DNA of 64,000 nucleotides from assembly GCA_947462335.1 (NCBI GenBank), contig OX381708.1, forward strand, positions 5,890,001-5,954,000, written 5' to 3'. Below the pieces are notes generated by a model that was not told the origin of the DNA, did no database searches, and saw only the letters and a list, made by a program, of their open reading frames with translations. The translations under genes were made by a program, and so were the position numbers. The stretch comes from Harmothoe impar (Eukaryota > Annelida > Polychaeta > Phyllodocida > Polynoidae). Positions 1 through 11,917 of the stretch are shown here, piece after piece (the first letter of the stretch is position 1; every line of letters starts with the position of its first letter).

Positions 1-490
1 CCCCTAGGTGGCACATCGAGTGTTTCTAGTGTAGTTTCCATAAATGAACTGATGACTATTACGGCCTTATTTATGACTAATAATTATTATAATTAAATAG
101 TTTTGACCGATTGGAGGGTTAGTAGACATTCCCTTCTCGGCGCATCACACCAAAAGAAGCGAAAATTCATACCATTTTACCACTAGACATGGATTGTCGA
201 TTTTATCTTTCAATTTTCCCATTGAAAAAAATATAATGCACAATCCTAAACTCGATCATTATAATGCCAAATATGTCCTTAATAAGCCTACAATGTGATT
301 TAAGTCCATTTCAGATGCCCCTTTCTTCTTTAAGCCTCAACATGGCCTCAAAGCAATTTCGATTTCTGTAGGCCTTGTTTACAGCATAAAATACATCAAA
401 AGTCAATTATCTCATGAGCAAATATTTTTTAACATATAATAAATAGTTTATATAACAAACAAAACAATATGGATGCAGTTTGGAGAATGT
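1..490. other. Non-coding, no feature recognised
   Basis: AT-rich sequence with no convincing open frame, RNA gene or repeat that I can tie to other parts of the window. Confidence 0.5.
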
Positions 491-736
491 AACCCTTTAA
501 GGGCGGCTCATGCATTCATGTATCATGCCCTTGGTCATCATGATGCATGAATGCAGCCCTGGCGAGTAACTCACCGGTGCTGCATTCAAGCATCATGCCG
601 ACCCTTTGGGGTTGAGACATTCCCAAAGGGGCGGCATGATGCACCAATGCAGCTCTGGCGATTTACTTGCCAGGGCTGCACTGGTGCATCGTGATGATAA
701 ATGTAATCTTTTAGTGACATGCGTTCTTAAAGGGTT
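491..736. repeat. Foldback MITE-like element
   Basis: The stretch begins AACCCTTTAAG and ends in the inverted form CTTAAAGGGTT. Inside are several imperfect palindromes built from a 'gcatgatgca / tgcatcatgc' core and 'ccctggcgagt'. Similar pieces recur near 6,355-6,445 and 15,305-15,375, so this is a dispersed family. No transposase frame is present, so it would be non-autonomous. Confidence 0.6.
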
Positions 737-1764
737 AAAAAACTACCAACTACCAAACTGCCTTTTCCTACTCAGAGGCATAGCTCGGCTAGGTATTATG
801 TAACAGAAGTAGATCGGCATTCTTACCTGCTGACCCCTGTTGTATGGAGGAGGGAGTGGTCATTTTATAACAACAGGGGAGGGGGGTGAAAATAATTATT
901 AGAGCCTTTAATAGCCTAGGCCTAAATAAAAACCATTAGAGCCTTAGCCTGTTTCATAGTGATTGGTGCCTCGTAGGGATGTCAATTTATTTTGTGTATT
1001 CTGTGTTTGCCTACCTACATGCAGAGCAGAGGGGTATGCTACACTCCGAGGTGTTATAACAATGCCTGGGAACAATGCTGAGCTATGAAAGCTCTCACAC
1101 CCTACCCGCTTTGTTGACAAGTGACCACTCCGCAGTTGTAGTTACACCGCCCTGCCCCAAGACTCGACCCCCCCCCCCCCCCTCAGTGACACAGGTTCAA
1201 TCAAAACATCAATGGCCATATATATATATATTACTAAAGTCACCTGCTATGGCAATCTCATAATATTGTGACACAACATCGTAAAATTAGGGGGGAACAG
1301 CCATTATGCTCTAAACAACATATTTCAGGATATATTACAAGAAAAAAAAAATTCTAACATAATTTACATGGATTATACAAAATATATTGATATTTAAAGG
1401 AGCTATTCTGAAATGTTATATGTTCCTACTATCCAATGTTTGGGAGGTCAGTTCTCTGCAACCTGTTGGACTATCTTAACAATCAAAGCACCAAACTGTA
1501 GCTTAAGACATGAACTTAAAAAAAGGGGTTTCCCCCTAATGTCACCTTATGCCATGTTTTGTCACAATTAAATATGTTGATATATATGTTGATACAAGTT
1601 AATTTCACAGGAAGTGGACTGATACGTGACTGCTGCTTTAAGCATATAGGATCCCTTATTCAACCAAAAGCATATGATAATGATGTTGTATGTATGTAAA
1701 GGCTGGCGATCTGAACGACTGAATGAAATGGGGATCAATGTTTGATGACAACGCAACTCCCATC
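737..1764. other. Non-coding, degraded repeat scraps
   Basis: No supported gene. Near 845-895 is a degraded piece resembling the G-rich GGGAGTG-type MITEs seen at 44-46 kb. A short poly-C run lies at about 1,170 and a TA dinucleotide run at about 1,217. Confidence 0.4.
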
Positions 1765-1766
1765 TA

Positions 1767-1958
1767 CTGTAAACATACTTATTTTCACGTGTATACATTT
1801 TCGCGAATATGCTAAAAAGTACAATTTTGCTTCTATTAAATTTGCGATTTTCAGAATATGGTAGTAATATGACAATTGGATAAATTTTCACTCTGTACAT
1901 ATTACAGATGGTAAAATCCGCGGAAATTTGTACAGCACGAAATAAAATATTTTTACAG
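1767..1958. mobile_element. TA-flanked MITE (family M1)
   Basis: Terminal inverted repeats start CTGTAAACATA and end in TTTTTACAG, flanked on both sides by TA (1765-1766 and 1959-1960). The interior carries 'ttttcgcg' and 'tctgtacatatt' words. Similar elements lie at about 31,542-31,728 and, in part, 32,795-32,895. TA duplication and small size suggest a Tc1/mariner-type non-autonomous element; the superfamily is inferred. Confidence 0.65.
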
Positions 1959-2578
1959 TACTGTTTGTAGACCTCCCTGAGACGTTATCTGATGCAATGT
2001 ATGGTAATGCCTACATACCTGACTAGTGATTGCACTTCGTGGTATCCTTATTCAGTCCCTTATCACAGTTGCTGTACACAACCCTCCTTGCTCCAATGCT
2101 TCCCATTGCTAACTCTCCCAAGCTGTCCACCTGTGGCCAGTACTCCCAATGCTACAATTACCATATGTGACCACCACCATGGTCAGAGAGTCCGGTGCCA
2201 ACAACAACTGCTCCCACTGGGAATTACATTATTAAGGCCAAGCAAATTAATTTTACAAAAATGTCTACTAAGAACCATCTAAGAATCATAAAATGTAATA
2301 AAATGTTCTCTGGCTTTAAGTTATTTATTATCCAGCAATGGTTTTGGAATCTACCATGCTACAGCCTTAACTTTCATCTATCTTAACAATGTTGCTGAAG
2401 CCATGTTGAATTTTAGTAATCCAGACCCAATATATATTCACTATGATATAGTACAGGTATATTATACCTGTATAATTGATCTTATACTCACATCTTCTGG
2501 TCTTACTATGTACTGACTATTGTACTAATTATGGCTCACCATTTCCAGCACTTCTTTATACTAAACCTGCAGGGGGGG

Positions 2579-2650
2579 AGGGACATGGCGTTCGTCTGGC
2601 ACTCACAAGATTGTGGGTTCGAGACTCAGCAGCACCCTGCTGATTGAGCT
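2579..2650 (+). repeat. tRNA-like SINE fragment
   Basis: A possible A-box-like stretch (TGGCGTTCGTCTGG at about 2586) is followed about 30 nt later by GGTTCGAGAC, close to the B-box consensus. It does not fold as a clean tRNA, so it is more likely a tRNA-derived SINE or LTR piece than a functional tRNA gene. Confidence 0.4.
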
Positions 2651-2659
2651 GCAACCTCC

Positions 2660-3309
2660 TCCCTGCTGTGGTAGACATACAGCATATCAAAGGCCTGTCC
2701 ATCTCACAACCAACCACCCAACCTAAACCTGCGTCCCATTCCTGACTGTATTTCCTTTAGAAACACTGCCCTTCATACTGTTGGCCTCATAATCCCCACA
2801 ATAAAGGCGGCCCCAGAGGAGGCAACAGCCCAGGCATTAATGCCTCCTGCTAATCCTCCACTCACTGCTGCTAAATCCCCATTCATAAGGAACCACTCTA
2901 ACCTACAGATTAAGGTTGATTGCTACACATTGAATATGGACCACTGTGCAGGTCTCTGCGCATATGACTTATATGTATCAGATTGAGCTAATATTAACAA
3001 ACTAGAAAGATATATATGCTGACTAAGCCATATGAGAAAATCGAGCAATTTAGAGCAAAATTGACCATTATATTGGACTTTACATATTTGATGTGTTTAT
3101 AGCCAATAGCATTTGCTATTTTTGATATAAGTTAGAACATTGGCCCTATTAATCAAAAAATCATTATCTAGATATATATATAGATGTTATCAGGTTCTTT
3201 GCAATAACCAAGGGTAGGAAATACAGCCGTTTTATTCCCCGATTTTTGGCCGTTAACCCATTTTTTTAGGCTCTAGATATGAGATGTAGACCATTTTTGC
3301 ACAATTTTT
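2660..3309. other. Non-coding, nothing recognised
   Basis: AT-rich DNA between the tRNA-like piece and the dispersed repeat. No gene, RNA or clear repeat is supported. Confidence 0.4.
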
Positions 3310-3768
3310 TAACTTCAAAGGCCAAAAACCATAAAAATATGCCCGGGACCACCTATCAAAAGTCCTATTGATCTGAAAAACAGTGATATTTAGATATTGC
3401 TGAAGAATTATGCATTAAATTCAGATAATCATCCCCAAACCATCACGTTTTTTCATAAAAGGGTACATTTTTGGACCGTAATTTAATTTTTCCTATTAAA
3501 GGACATAACCTAGGATTATTCATCTGCAATACAAAATAAATGTGGGCATTGGATCACTAAGAAAATAAATCATAAAAATTTCCCATTTTTTTGGCAAAAA
3601 TAGAGAATTTCTTTTTTTTTTTAAATCTGTAATAAAAAAAGTAGCTCGGGACCCCCCATTTTTTTTTACATTTTCCATTCCTAAATAATATAAGCTTCCT
3701 TTGGGGGGAAAAACAGGGCATTTCATGGATACAAAGTTAAGAGTAGCGACCAACCTTAAACCATAGTG
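3310..3768. repeat. Dispersed repeat R1, copy 1
   Basis: About 460 bp that align by eye with 52,681-53,145 in the same orientation. Shared words include 'aaaaaaagtagctcgggac', 'ttcataaaaggg', 'ggattattcat' and 'aaagttaagagtagcga'. Both copies lie a few hundred bases upstream of a plus-strand BTB-Kelch coding exon (4,093 and 53,692). It is either a transposon or flanking DNA carried along by gene duplication. Confidence 0.7.
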
Positions 3769-4092
3769 CTCATTTATATTTAGAATCGGCCAAGCACATT
3801 CTCTCAGATCCAGGCATGTCGGAGCCTGTGGGGTTTTATTTTGAAAAACTTGAACTACAGGCTTTTGCACCAAATATTTTTGGGGTGCGGGACAAAAAAA
3901 AGTAAGCTTCTGTACATGGGTAAGTTAGGTGCCAAAATGACCTACGAGGCGGCGGCAAAAAAAAAATCCCCTTTTGAGCTCTAGTTCTTGTTTTGGGCTA
4001 CCAAATACTAAATACTAGTGTTACATATGTTTTCTATTGGTTTCAGGCCTTTGTGCAACAGCTGAGCCTGAGTCTCTCAGGAAGGCAGCAAG

Positions 4093-5937
4093 ATGAATTC
4101 CCTGGAGATGGATTTCGGCTCAAAGATGAATCTCAACCCAAAGATAGACCTTGGGCTGAGAAAAGGCATCCACAATCACTGGAAACAAGAATCTCTGCTG
4201 GACTACACCATTGTAGTAGAAGATCAGGAATTCAGAGTGCACAAACTGGTGCTAGTGTCAGTGAGTGACTACTTTGAGGCCATGATCTGTGGCTCCATGA
4301 AGGAGAGTGAGACAGACAGAGTGGAGCTGAAAGGTCTGAGCGCTGACGCTGTCTCCAAACTCATAGACCTCATCTACACAGAACGATACGACATCCTCAC
4401 CCAGAACACGGCGGAGATCCTCGGGTGTGCCGTGTACTTCCAGATGCCGGCTGTGATCGCCGAGTGCAGGAAGATCCTCATGGAGGCTCTCAGTGTGGCC
4501 ACATGCGGCCAGGTCCTGTCCACCTGCCTCATGTACTCCTTTGATGAAGAAGTGAAGGCAGTCAAGTCCTTCATCCGGGCCCAACTCAATGACATAGTGG
4601 AGAATGTGAGGCATGAAGACATGCCGTATGAAGGCATGCAGGAGGTGCTGGCCTGTGGGGAGCTGTGGAGGTCTGAATGGAGGCTGTTCCTGTACACGAA
4701 GCACTGGGTGCAGGCTGACTATGACAACCGCAAAGTTCACTTAAACACACTCATGTCCCAGGTGAGGTTCTGCCTGATTGAGCCGGGTAAGCTAGCCGCC
4801 ATTAGGGAGATGGATGTAGTCAGTGCCTGTGGTGGCTCTTGGTGGCAGCTCGTGGAGAAGGCTGAGGAGTATCACAAACTCCCAAGTCACCTCAAAGTGC
4901 TCAACGACCCTCAGCAGGCTCAGCCCCGGGGTGAGGCGATACCCGTGTACTTTGCCAAAGCTAGCAGAGGGCAGGGGTCCTGGTTGTACTTCAGGAGAGG
5001 CCCCTCACTCTGCCACTCTGTGGACGTCCTGCTGGAGTACCGGGCGGTGAGGCCGGTGGTACTAGAGCTCCACAACTTCCTCTTCACATGCACAGGACAC
5101 AACAAGGACCAGGTCTGGCACGTTTTCAACCCCAGAAACACCTCCTGGACTAAGATGGACGGCATGCTCACTCCAAAAACTGACTTTGCTCTTGTTCACC
5201 ATGACAACAAGTTGTACGCACTGGGAGGCCACCTGGGGTCATGTGACAACATACAGTCTATGAAGGCTGGTGTAGAGGAGTACGACCTGAGTACAGGCAC
5301 CTGGAGTGCCGCTACCAAGATGCCTGCAGCTGTGTCACACCATGCCGCATGTGTCTACGATGGCTGTATCTACGTGTCAGGGGGTATGAAGGAAAGCAGA
5401 GGCCGGTATAGGAGGTCAGCTGACCTGCTGTGTCTGAATACAACAACCGGTGACTGGGAGAAGAAAGCCGCCATGTCTAAGGCGGCTCAGGATCACAAGA
5501 TGCTTGTGATGACACTTCACGACCTGAAGGTGATTGTTGTGATGGACCAAGGCTTTAACATCACCTACTACCACCCACCCACCGACCAGTGGTCTGCCTT
5601 CACACCTGAGTTCTCCCCAGGAGATACGTATGAGTATGAATGGTGCAATGAGTCTGTGCTCCTTGCTAAGGGAAACTCAGTGTTTCTCCTGAATGTCTCA
5701 AGAACTGAAACACATGGAGGGGGCAGTGGGTGTGACGATCACAGTGACAGTTGGAGTGATGCAAGTAATGACTCAACCCTGAAAGAAACACGCGTCAGTA
5801 TTGAATGGACATTTCCAGAAAACGGAAACATTGTCTCAGAGGAAGAAGGCCATAAATGCCCCCTGCCTGGTAACAAGGATGAACCGGCTAAAGACTTCTT
5901 TGCTGCCCTACTGCCAGTACCTGTGTATGAGTTTTGA
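4093..5937 (+). CDS. BTB-BACK-Kelch protein (KLHL-like), 614 aa
   Basis: A single uninterrupted coding exon. Approximate domains are BTB/POZ at residues 34-135 (with FRVHKLVLVSVSDYF), BACK at 145-265 and a Kelch beta-propeller at about 320-560. Blades are visible around YALGGHLG, YVSGGMKES and the TDQW tryptophan motif. In the KLHL family BTB and BACK bind Cullin-3 while the propeller binds the substrate; adaptor function here is inferred. The first in-frame ATG follows a likely splice acceptor (tttcag at 4,041-4,046), so an upstream non-coding exon is expected. Two fragments mimicking coding frames overlap it on the opposite strand and are shadows. Nearest relatives are the other Kelch genes of this window, with closest resemblance to the 21.3 and 27.0 kb copies in the Kelch part. 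Confidence 0.93.
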   Translation: MNSLEMDFGSKMNLNPKIDLGLRKGIHNHWKQESLLDYTIVVEDQEFRVHKLVLVSVSDYFEAMICGSMKESETDRVELKGLSADAVSKLIDLIYTERYDILTQNTAEILGCAVYFQMPAVIAECRKILMEALSVATCGQVLSTCLMYSFDEEVKAVKSFIRAQLNDIVENVRHEDMPYEGMQEVLACGELWRSEWRLFLYTKHWVQADYDNRKVHLNTLMSQVRFCLIEPGKLAAIREMDVVSACGGSWWQLVEKAEEYHKLPSHLKVLNDPQQAQPRGEAIPVYFAKASRGQGSWLYFRRGPSLCHSVDVLLEYRAVRPVVLELHNFLFTCTGHNKDQVWHVFNPRNTSWTKMDGMLTPKTDFALVHHDNKLYALGGHLGSCDNIQSMKAGVEEYDLSTGTWSAATKMPAAVSHHAACVYDGCIYVSGGMKESRGRYRRSADLLCLNTTTGDWEKKAAMSKAAQDHKMLVMTLHDLKVIVVMDQGFNITYYHPPTDQWSAFTPEFSPGDTYEYEWCNESVLLAKGNSVFLLNVSRTETHGGGSGCDDHSDSWSDASNDSTLKETRVSIEWTFPENGNIVSEEEGHKCPLPGNKDEPAKDFFAALLPVPVYEF

Positions 5938-6779
5938 GACATTTGTACTTATACTGATATTCTAGGGGAAATTATTGGGCCCATGTGAGACAGCTTATAG
6001 TCAAGACCAGAGAATTTGGCGAATCCGGCAAACAGAAACTTAATTGATAAAACTGTAGGTGCACCCCTAAATGTCCTGGTAAGCTTAATCACCTCCAGGG
6101 TCCACTGACTGTCATAAATGACCACTGTAAACCTGTGATGTCTGAGACTGAAAGTCAGAATAGGGTGAGTTGCTCATAAATGACCATTTAAATGGGTGTG
6201 AGGTGACGGTATCTGATTTTAAAGAGGTAGCACTTATAATGGAGGATTATGACCTTCCAGTAGAGAGTTTCACCAAATTCTCTGGTCTTGACTATAGCTT
6301 GGTTTGAGGCAGTTCATATGTCCTATGTGATGATGTCTGAATGTAGTCAATCACAAGGGCTGCATCCATGCATCATGTCAAGCAATTGTGATTGTATCAA
6401 CCCTGTATGGCATCATGATGCATTCATACAGCCCCGGCGAATAAACTCAAAAGAGCTTCATTAATGAAGTGGAACATTGTGGGGGGAATCCTGCTATCAG
6501 CTTAAAAGGGCTTCAGACATTTGGTGTTTGGTTTGTGTTTTTGCATATACTTTGGATTTAGAAAATCATACATTTCTTTATTGGTAAGTTTATTTTAAGG
6601 AAGGCACCACCCAAAGAAAAGTGGGTCTATGGATTTCACTTTTGTCTACGGATTTATTCTCTTACTTTGTCTACAGATTTTTTACCTGAAAAGGTGGAAG
6701 TGTGCACTGACAAAATCTGCCACTAAACCAACAGCAAAGTTTGGGATCACCAGATTGTAATCCTGAGACAATTCTTTTA

Positions 6780-6785
6780 AATAAA
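6780..6785 (+). terminator. Possible poly(A) signal for the 4.1-5.9 kb gene
   Basis: The first clean AATAAA downstream of the stop codon, about 840 nt away. It is placed only by motif, so it is tentative. Confidence 0.3.
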
Positions 6786-7289
6786 AAGTTTGCATCTCCA
6801 AAGAAAAGGTGTGCGAGACCAACTTATTTTTGGAATGGCCTAATTAAGGATAAATACTGAAGTTGTTTCATGTAGTGTATAGAGCATTGATTATTGAGTT
6901 CCATTAGTTTGTAAGAAAAGAATACCTTAAAACCCCGGCTTTGAGACGGATTTTATTTCGTGTTTTTTTCTCTACAAGATGGATTTTCCCCTAGAATTAG
7001 GGGTCGTCTTAAAGGTGGGGTTTTTATATAATGGATAACAGTCAAATTGGTTTTTAAACGTTTTTTGTACAAGGCAGTGGAAGTGCTACAGTGGCTCAAA
7101 ATGAGAAATGCCTAGAATGATATTTTGTAGATTAGGAACATGTTATGGTTTATATGGTTGGATCTCTGCATTGTAGTCATTATAAACCTCAGATAAAGTT
7201 AGGTAATACTTTTCCAGAGAAGGATTTATCATTTAAATCAACCCCTTAAACTTACCCCTCTCTCAGAATAATCTCTACTTCAGATAACA

Positions 7290-7450
7290 ATTTTTTGTGG
7301 AAAAACGAGTGCTGCGACATGTCTTTTGTATTTTTTCATGTTGTGCCCAAGTGTATAGTTGTTCCAGATTTCTAATATAGAGAGGATATATTGGTAGGAT
7401 CTTTTTTTTTTGGATGACATCTAAAGGAAATGTGTTTTTTCCCTGTCATC
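7290..7450. repeat. Dispersed repeat R2, copy 1
   Basis: Shares words such as 'tttttgtgga', 'tgttcca', 'agaggat' and 'gtaggatctttttat/ttt' in the same order with 57,868-57,985, which lies just upstream of the 58.1 kb Kelch exon. This copy has no Kelch exon next to it. Confidence 0.45.
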
Positions 7451-7849
7451 ATTGGACTTTGAGGTTAAAAATAGTTACAATTTCCAATAAATATCATCCC
7501 ATCTATATTTTTCATTGCAAGTACTAATATAGTATCTGCTTTGAATAGAAATCAAGGTTAGAACTAGCTGTTTAGATCATGAATCTTTAAGTTATATTCA
7601 TTTCAATAATTTCACACAAGTGACTAGTAAGCCAATGCCCTACTTTTATACATGTGAGATTTAACTACTGTAACCCTGGGTAAATCTGTTGGTGGGAAGT
7701 AAAGAGTACCATACCCCCTTAAGTGTTTTGCGATGGTTTAAAAACAGTTTACGGTTGAGTCACCTTCAAGAGATGCAAAAGATATTTCAGTGTATAAGGC
7801 ACAGAACAATGTTGTGCAAGGGTGGACTAATGATAAGCAGGTATAAGCA

Positions 7850-8410
7850 ATGACCAGGAAATGACCCTGCAAAGGCTTATGAAGCCGGGGTCATTTCTCT
7901 CCATGCCTCCCAAGGTGTGAATGCTCAAGGCAGGTTCATTTTTGGGGCTGCCTTACCCCTCTGCTTGTTAATCCCATTGAATACACCTCCCTCTATGGAT
8001 TTCTGGTGTGTTAGTAAAGAATACACATACAAATATAATTTAAAATTCAGTTTTGTCAGCTGCTATACTTCTGGTACCAAAGTTCTCCCGGATTTTACTA
8101 GATTATATTGTGGTTCTACAAATGGGGTGCTTTTTTACTGTCACAAATTTGGCACACCAGTCACATTTGCATTCTTCTGAGAATAGACAGCTACTCTCTC
8201 CAATGTCTGGTGCAACAAATCATTGGGAGATATTTTGAAATACTAAATTGCTAAAACATATAGTTCTCCTTCCATTTATAATGATTTCACAATTAAAAAG
8301 TGAAGGCAAATATCTGAAATATCCATTACAAAAAGGCACTTACTATGATTTAAGAGCAGGGTCATTTTCCACAATGGCTTCATAAGCCAGGGTGAAAAAT
8401 GACTACAGGT
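7850..8410. repeat. Possible foldback element
   Basis: 'atgaccctgcaaaggctt' near 7,860-7,880 is partly inverted near 8,355-8,395 ('agcagggtcatttt' and 'ggcttcataagcc'). The ends are not sharp, so the boundaries are approximate. Confidence 0.35.
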
Positions 8411-9051
8411 TCAAAAGTTGCTGGCAGAGTCATTTTAAGGAGTTGCCAGAACCTGATAACATATGTTTATCTTTCCCTATAAACTCGACTGAAGTAACAA
8501 CCAGATGGGTAATATTCTGTCATCCATGTGTCAGCATCATGTCTTAGTACACATTTGGAAGGGAGTAACTACAGAAAATCAGAGAGTGACTGGATTAGAA
8601 ACCTGTTAGTTGACACATTGCACATATTAGGCAACAGTTATATGTAGAATGAAAGATGTTTGTTAACTTGTGGTGATTCACTACTAAGAATGCTTTATCA
8701 CGTTCGTGCTTGATGAAAAGAATCTTATGTTATGAATTCTCGCTTGCTCAGAATAGATCATTGATCATTCATCTAACCTGAAACTGGTCTTAGTATATTC
8801 AAGAAAAGGGAAATAGACAAAGATATAACTGTTCTAAATGGAAAGATCTTTGTGTTATGGGATAAAACTATCCAAATGTGTTACTACATCTACAAGGTTT
8901 ATCTGGAATGTCAGCATTTGTCACATTCTGCGGAGTTACAAGTATTCAAATAAACATGAAAAATCCATCAGTGTTTTGAGCAGTTGCTTGATTGTTGTTT
9001 ACTAGAGGGAGGAGCCTGATGTGGATACGGGCGGGTGCTACCAGCTGAGTC

Positions 9052-9093
9052 TATAAAGAGCTCAGGGCTGGTATCTCAAAGTTGTATATAAAA
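9052..9093 (+). promoter_or_regulatory. TATA-box pair, candidate promoter of the BTBD-like gene
   Basis: CTATAAAG (9,051-9,058) and TATATAAAA (9,085-9,093) lie about 600 bp upstream of the splice acceptor of the coding exon at 9,665. Placement is by motif and distance only. Confidence 0.3.
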
Positions 9094-9254
9094 CCCTATG
9101 GGCCATTTGCAACATAAAATAAATGATCAACCCAAATATGAAAGTGATCGACTGAGCCATAGCAGGAAACGAATAGCCAACATATCATCCAAAGGGAACA
9201 TTCTAAACTGTAGTCATGAACCATTGACTATCTCATCAATAGACCATGCTGACA

Positions 9255-9330
9255 TTTGCCTGGTTAGCTCAGTCAGTAGAGTGCCTGCCTCTAGATCCTA
9301 GGGTTGAGGGTATGAGGCTCTCATAGGGAA
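9255..9330 (+). repeat. tRNA-like SINE remnant
   Basis: TTAGCTCAGTCAGTAGAG is an excellent tRNA A-box/D-arm. The expected B box is degraded (GGGTATGAGGC) and the cloverleaf does not close. Best read as a tRNA-derived SINE head, not a working tRNA gene. Confidence 0.45.
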
Positions 9331-9675
9331 ATTTACTCAAATGTTTTCAAAAATTAGCCCTGAACCAACAAACACTAGGGGGAGCCAGTGAATTACTAAA
9401 GATTCTAAGAATGTCCACCAGGTGGGGTTAGTGAGTTTCTAAAGGTTCTGAACATCTCCACAGGGTCTCGCCACTAGTTTGTCAGTATTATCCTTAAATT
9501 ATATGTGTAAAGCATAAATTAATGAGTCAATTAATGAGTCAAAAATGAAAGTTGTTTGATTTATTTATAGAGATTTGATGGTTATATGATGATCAAACTG
9601 TACAAATTCATTGATTTATATCGGATCTGTCTCTGGAATCACACTGCCTCTCTTGATTTTACAGACACCAAAGAG

Positions 9676-11526
9676 ATGGGTTCCGTTGACTGGCAGAGAA
9701 ACAAAACCCTGTGGCAGTGCACCAAGCACATGTTGGAGAATGAGATCGACTATGACGTCAACTTCAGGATCGGAGAAGACTCAGAAGACATCAAGGCTCA
9801 CAAGTTGATTCTGAGGCTGCGTAGTCCTGTCTTTGACAGGATGTTTAGTGGTGCATTCCAAGAATCTGAAAAGGACCCTGTGATTCCTGATGTGACCCCT
9901 ACAGCATTTCAAGCACTGCTAAGGTATGTGTTTCAGATGTAAGATGACACAGGTCACTATAAGAAATATGTATATTGATGTATATAGATGCTGATGCCTA
10001 AAACTAGAATGCAATCCAGATCTAGTGATGTTCTATAGTCAAGTTTTATATAGGCTCAAACTGAACCCTACTCATAATAAGAGGGCATAATTTTCCATCT
10101 ACTCTAGTAAAATCAAAGTCCAAAATTAATAAACCTTAGAAAAAACAACAAGTGATTATTCACAAAAAAAGATAAGAATGTAATGCATTAATTTTCAGTG
10201 TATTTAGTTATTCTATATTGAAATTAATTTGTATATAAATGCTGTGGACGCAAATATTGCAAATGTCAATAATGTGAATGTAAATTTCATTCTTTTATTC
10301 TTTGGAAGATGTGAGTAAGAACAAATTAAATTGAGCTAATAACAGGGTTTTTATGGACAAGATTTCTGCTCAAAGTTTTTTCAAAAAAATTATTCTTTTG
10401 AATGACTTCTGTACCTCGTTATATAAATGCTACTTCTGTCCATTCCAGGTACTGCTACTACGACTGCCTTGACATTGAAGATGATGTGGCTTTGTCCGTT
10501 CTCTACGCCGCTAACAAATACATGCTGCCTCCACTGGAGAAAGCTGCCAGGGAGAAGCTCATCCAAGTCATGAGTGCCTCAAACATATGGGACATCTACA
10601 AGTATGCTATATCTGTTGGCGACACAGAACTCGAGGAAAAATGTGAAGGGTACTTTGAAGGAAATGTTTCTCCTGTAAGAGAGGCGTTAGAGTCTCAAAC
10701 GTTCCTCAACATACCACATGTAGTCTTACTTCAATTCCTGCACATCAACGACAAAGTTGACAATGTATCGCAGTCAGAAGAAAGATTTGTTTCCTATCAG
10801 AACAATGCAGGTATCAGTGTCTCAGAGATTGAACTCTTCAAAGCATGCAATACATGGGCAGCAGCAGAGTGCCTACGACAGGAGACTGACCCAACTGGTG
10901 CCAACAAGAGGACTGTGCTTGGAGAGTGTCTCTTTGTGTTACGGTTCCCGACCATGCTCTACAAGGATCTTGTAAATGTTGTGTACCCAACAGGTATTCT
11001 CAATCAGGCAGAAAAGGAAAACTTATGTCAGTACAAGCACAAAGAGACAGACTCTAAATGTCAGGTTGAATTTCCCTCGAAGGAAAGGCAGTTCATAGTA
11101 ACAACCGGAGAGCCCACTCCAAAAATTGCTACCAAAGATACAGTGTTCACAGAAACTAGTGTAAGAGTTGTTTTGTCTAGGATATGGACCCGAGGTTCAG
11201 GCAATTATAGAGTGACTGTGAGGGATGAAACATCTGATGGGTGTTGGTCCAAGAGATATGACACCAATATCCAGAACCATTGCACTACAGTTATTGGCCA
11301 CAACTCTAAAGCACTACAATTCCTAGACATAGAACCACGACTGCTGGATCCACATACTAGGTATTCCATAACTACAGAAAAGATAATAAAAGCTGATCCC
11401 CCTGATGTTAAAGTGATTAAGCAGTGGGCCAGAATAGGAGAGTTATCCCCATATGAAGAACTGAATATCACACGGGATACAGAGGAAAAATATGACATCT
11501 ATGCTCTATCTTTGTGCCTTGTTTAA
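9676..11526 (+). CDS. BTB-BACK protein with PHR-like C terminus (BTBD1/2/3/6 type), 441 aa, two exons
   Basis: Coding exons are 9,676-9,923 and 10,449-11,526. The intron has a GTATGTG donor at 9,924 and a TTCCAG acceptor ending at 10,448, and joining them keeps the frame through an R-Y codon boundary. BTB spans about residues 20-115 (DWQRN.TLW start, AHKLIL, RSPVFDRMFSG, IPDVTP.AFQALLRY), BACK about 120-235 with the EIELFKACNTWAAAEC segment typical of BTBD proteins. The last 150 residues resemble a diverged PHR domain (LDPHTRYSITTEK). Family members act as Cullin-3 adaptors; the role here is inferred. Exon 1 follows an acceptor (tttacag ending 9,664), so a 5' non-coding exon is likely. It differs from the neighbouring Kelch genes in architecture and in having a coding intron. 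Confidence 0.88.
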
Positions 11527-11917
11527 CTCCCACGAGAAGTAAACTTGAAAAGTAAAGGTTGACTTAAGTTACGGAGTCAGTGTCTTAGATTATAGATCAG
11601 ATGGAGATAAATACCAGAACCTTTCTTTAGTCCTCAACTACCAGAACTGGCTCCAGAGGAATTAGCAATTCCTGAATATTGTTAGCTTCCTAAAAGAAAT
11701 GTTTGTATTTGCAAGTGCATTTACATTAGTAGTAATCCTTATTTGTAGAAAATGCCTATAATACAATGTCAAATTTCTTGGTATAGTTCTTGGTTGATTT
11801 CTTATTTGATTGATGTTTCATACAGGAAATTTCTTTGTAGCCCAGAGAATGGGGTTTTAACAAGAAAAAGTCTGAGATGTTACTTAATAATTAGTTATGC
11901 AGGAGGCTTGCGTTCCC

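Larger units (their letters stand above)
5938..9051. other. Gene-free spacer with repeat scraps
   Basis: Three kilobases without a supported gene. Contents are a possible poly(A) signal (6,780), a scrap of the 491-736 repeat family (about 6,355-6,445), a piece shared with 57,868-57,985 (about 7,290-7,450) and a foldback region (about 7,850-8,410). Confidence 0.5.

Noticed and set aside
1568..1900. 110-codon minus-strand frame
   Set aside because: Overlaps a MITE (1,767-1,958), AT-rich composition, no family features.
4258..4740. Long open frames on the minus strand inside the 4.1-5.9 kb Kelch exon
   Set aside because: They are antisense shadows of the BTB-BACK coding sequence. No family features, and similar shadows occur in the other copies.
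9255..9330. A functional tRNA gene (Lys-like start)
   Set aside because: A-box is good but the B box and acceptor arm do not hold; it reads as a SINE remnant.
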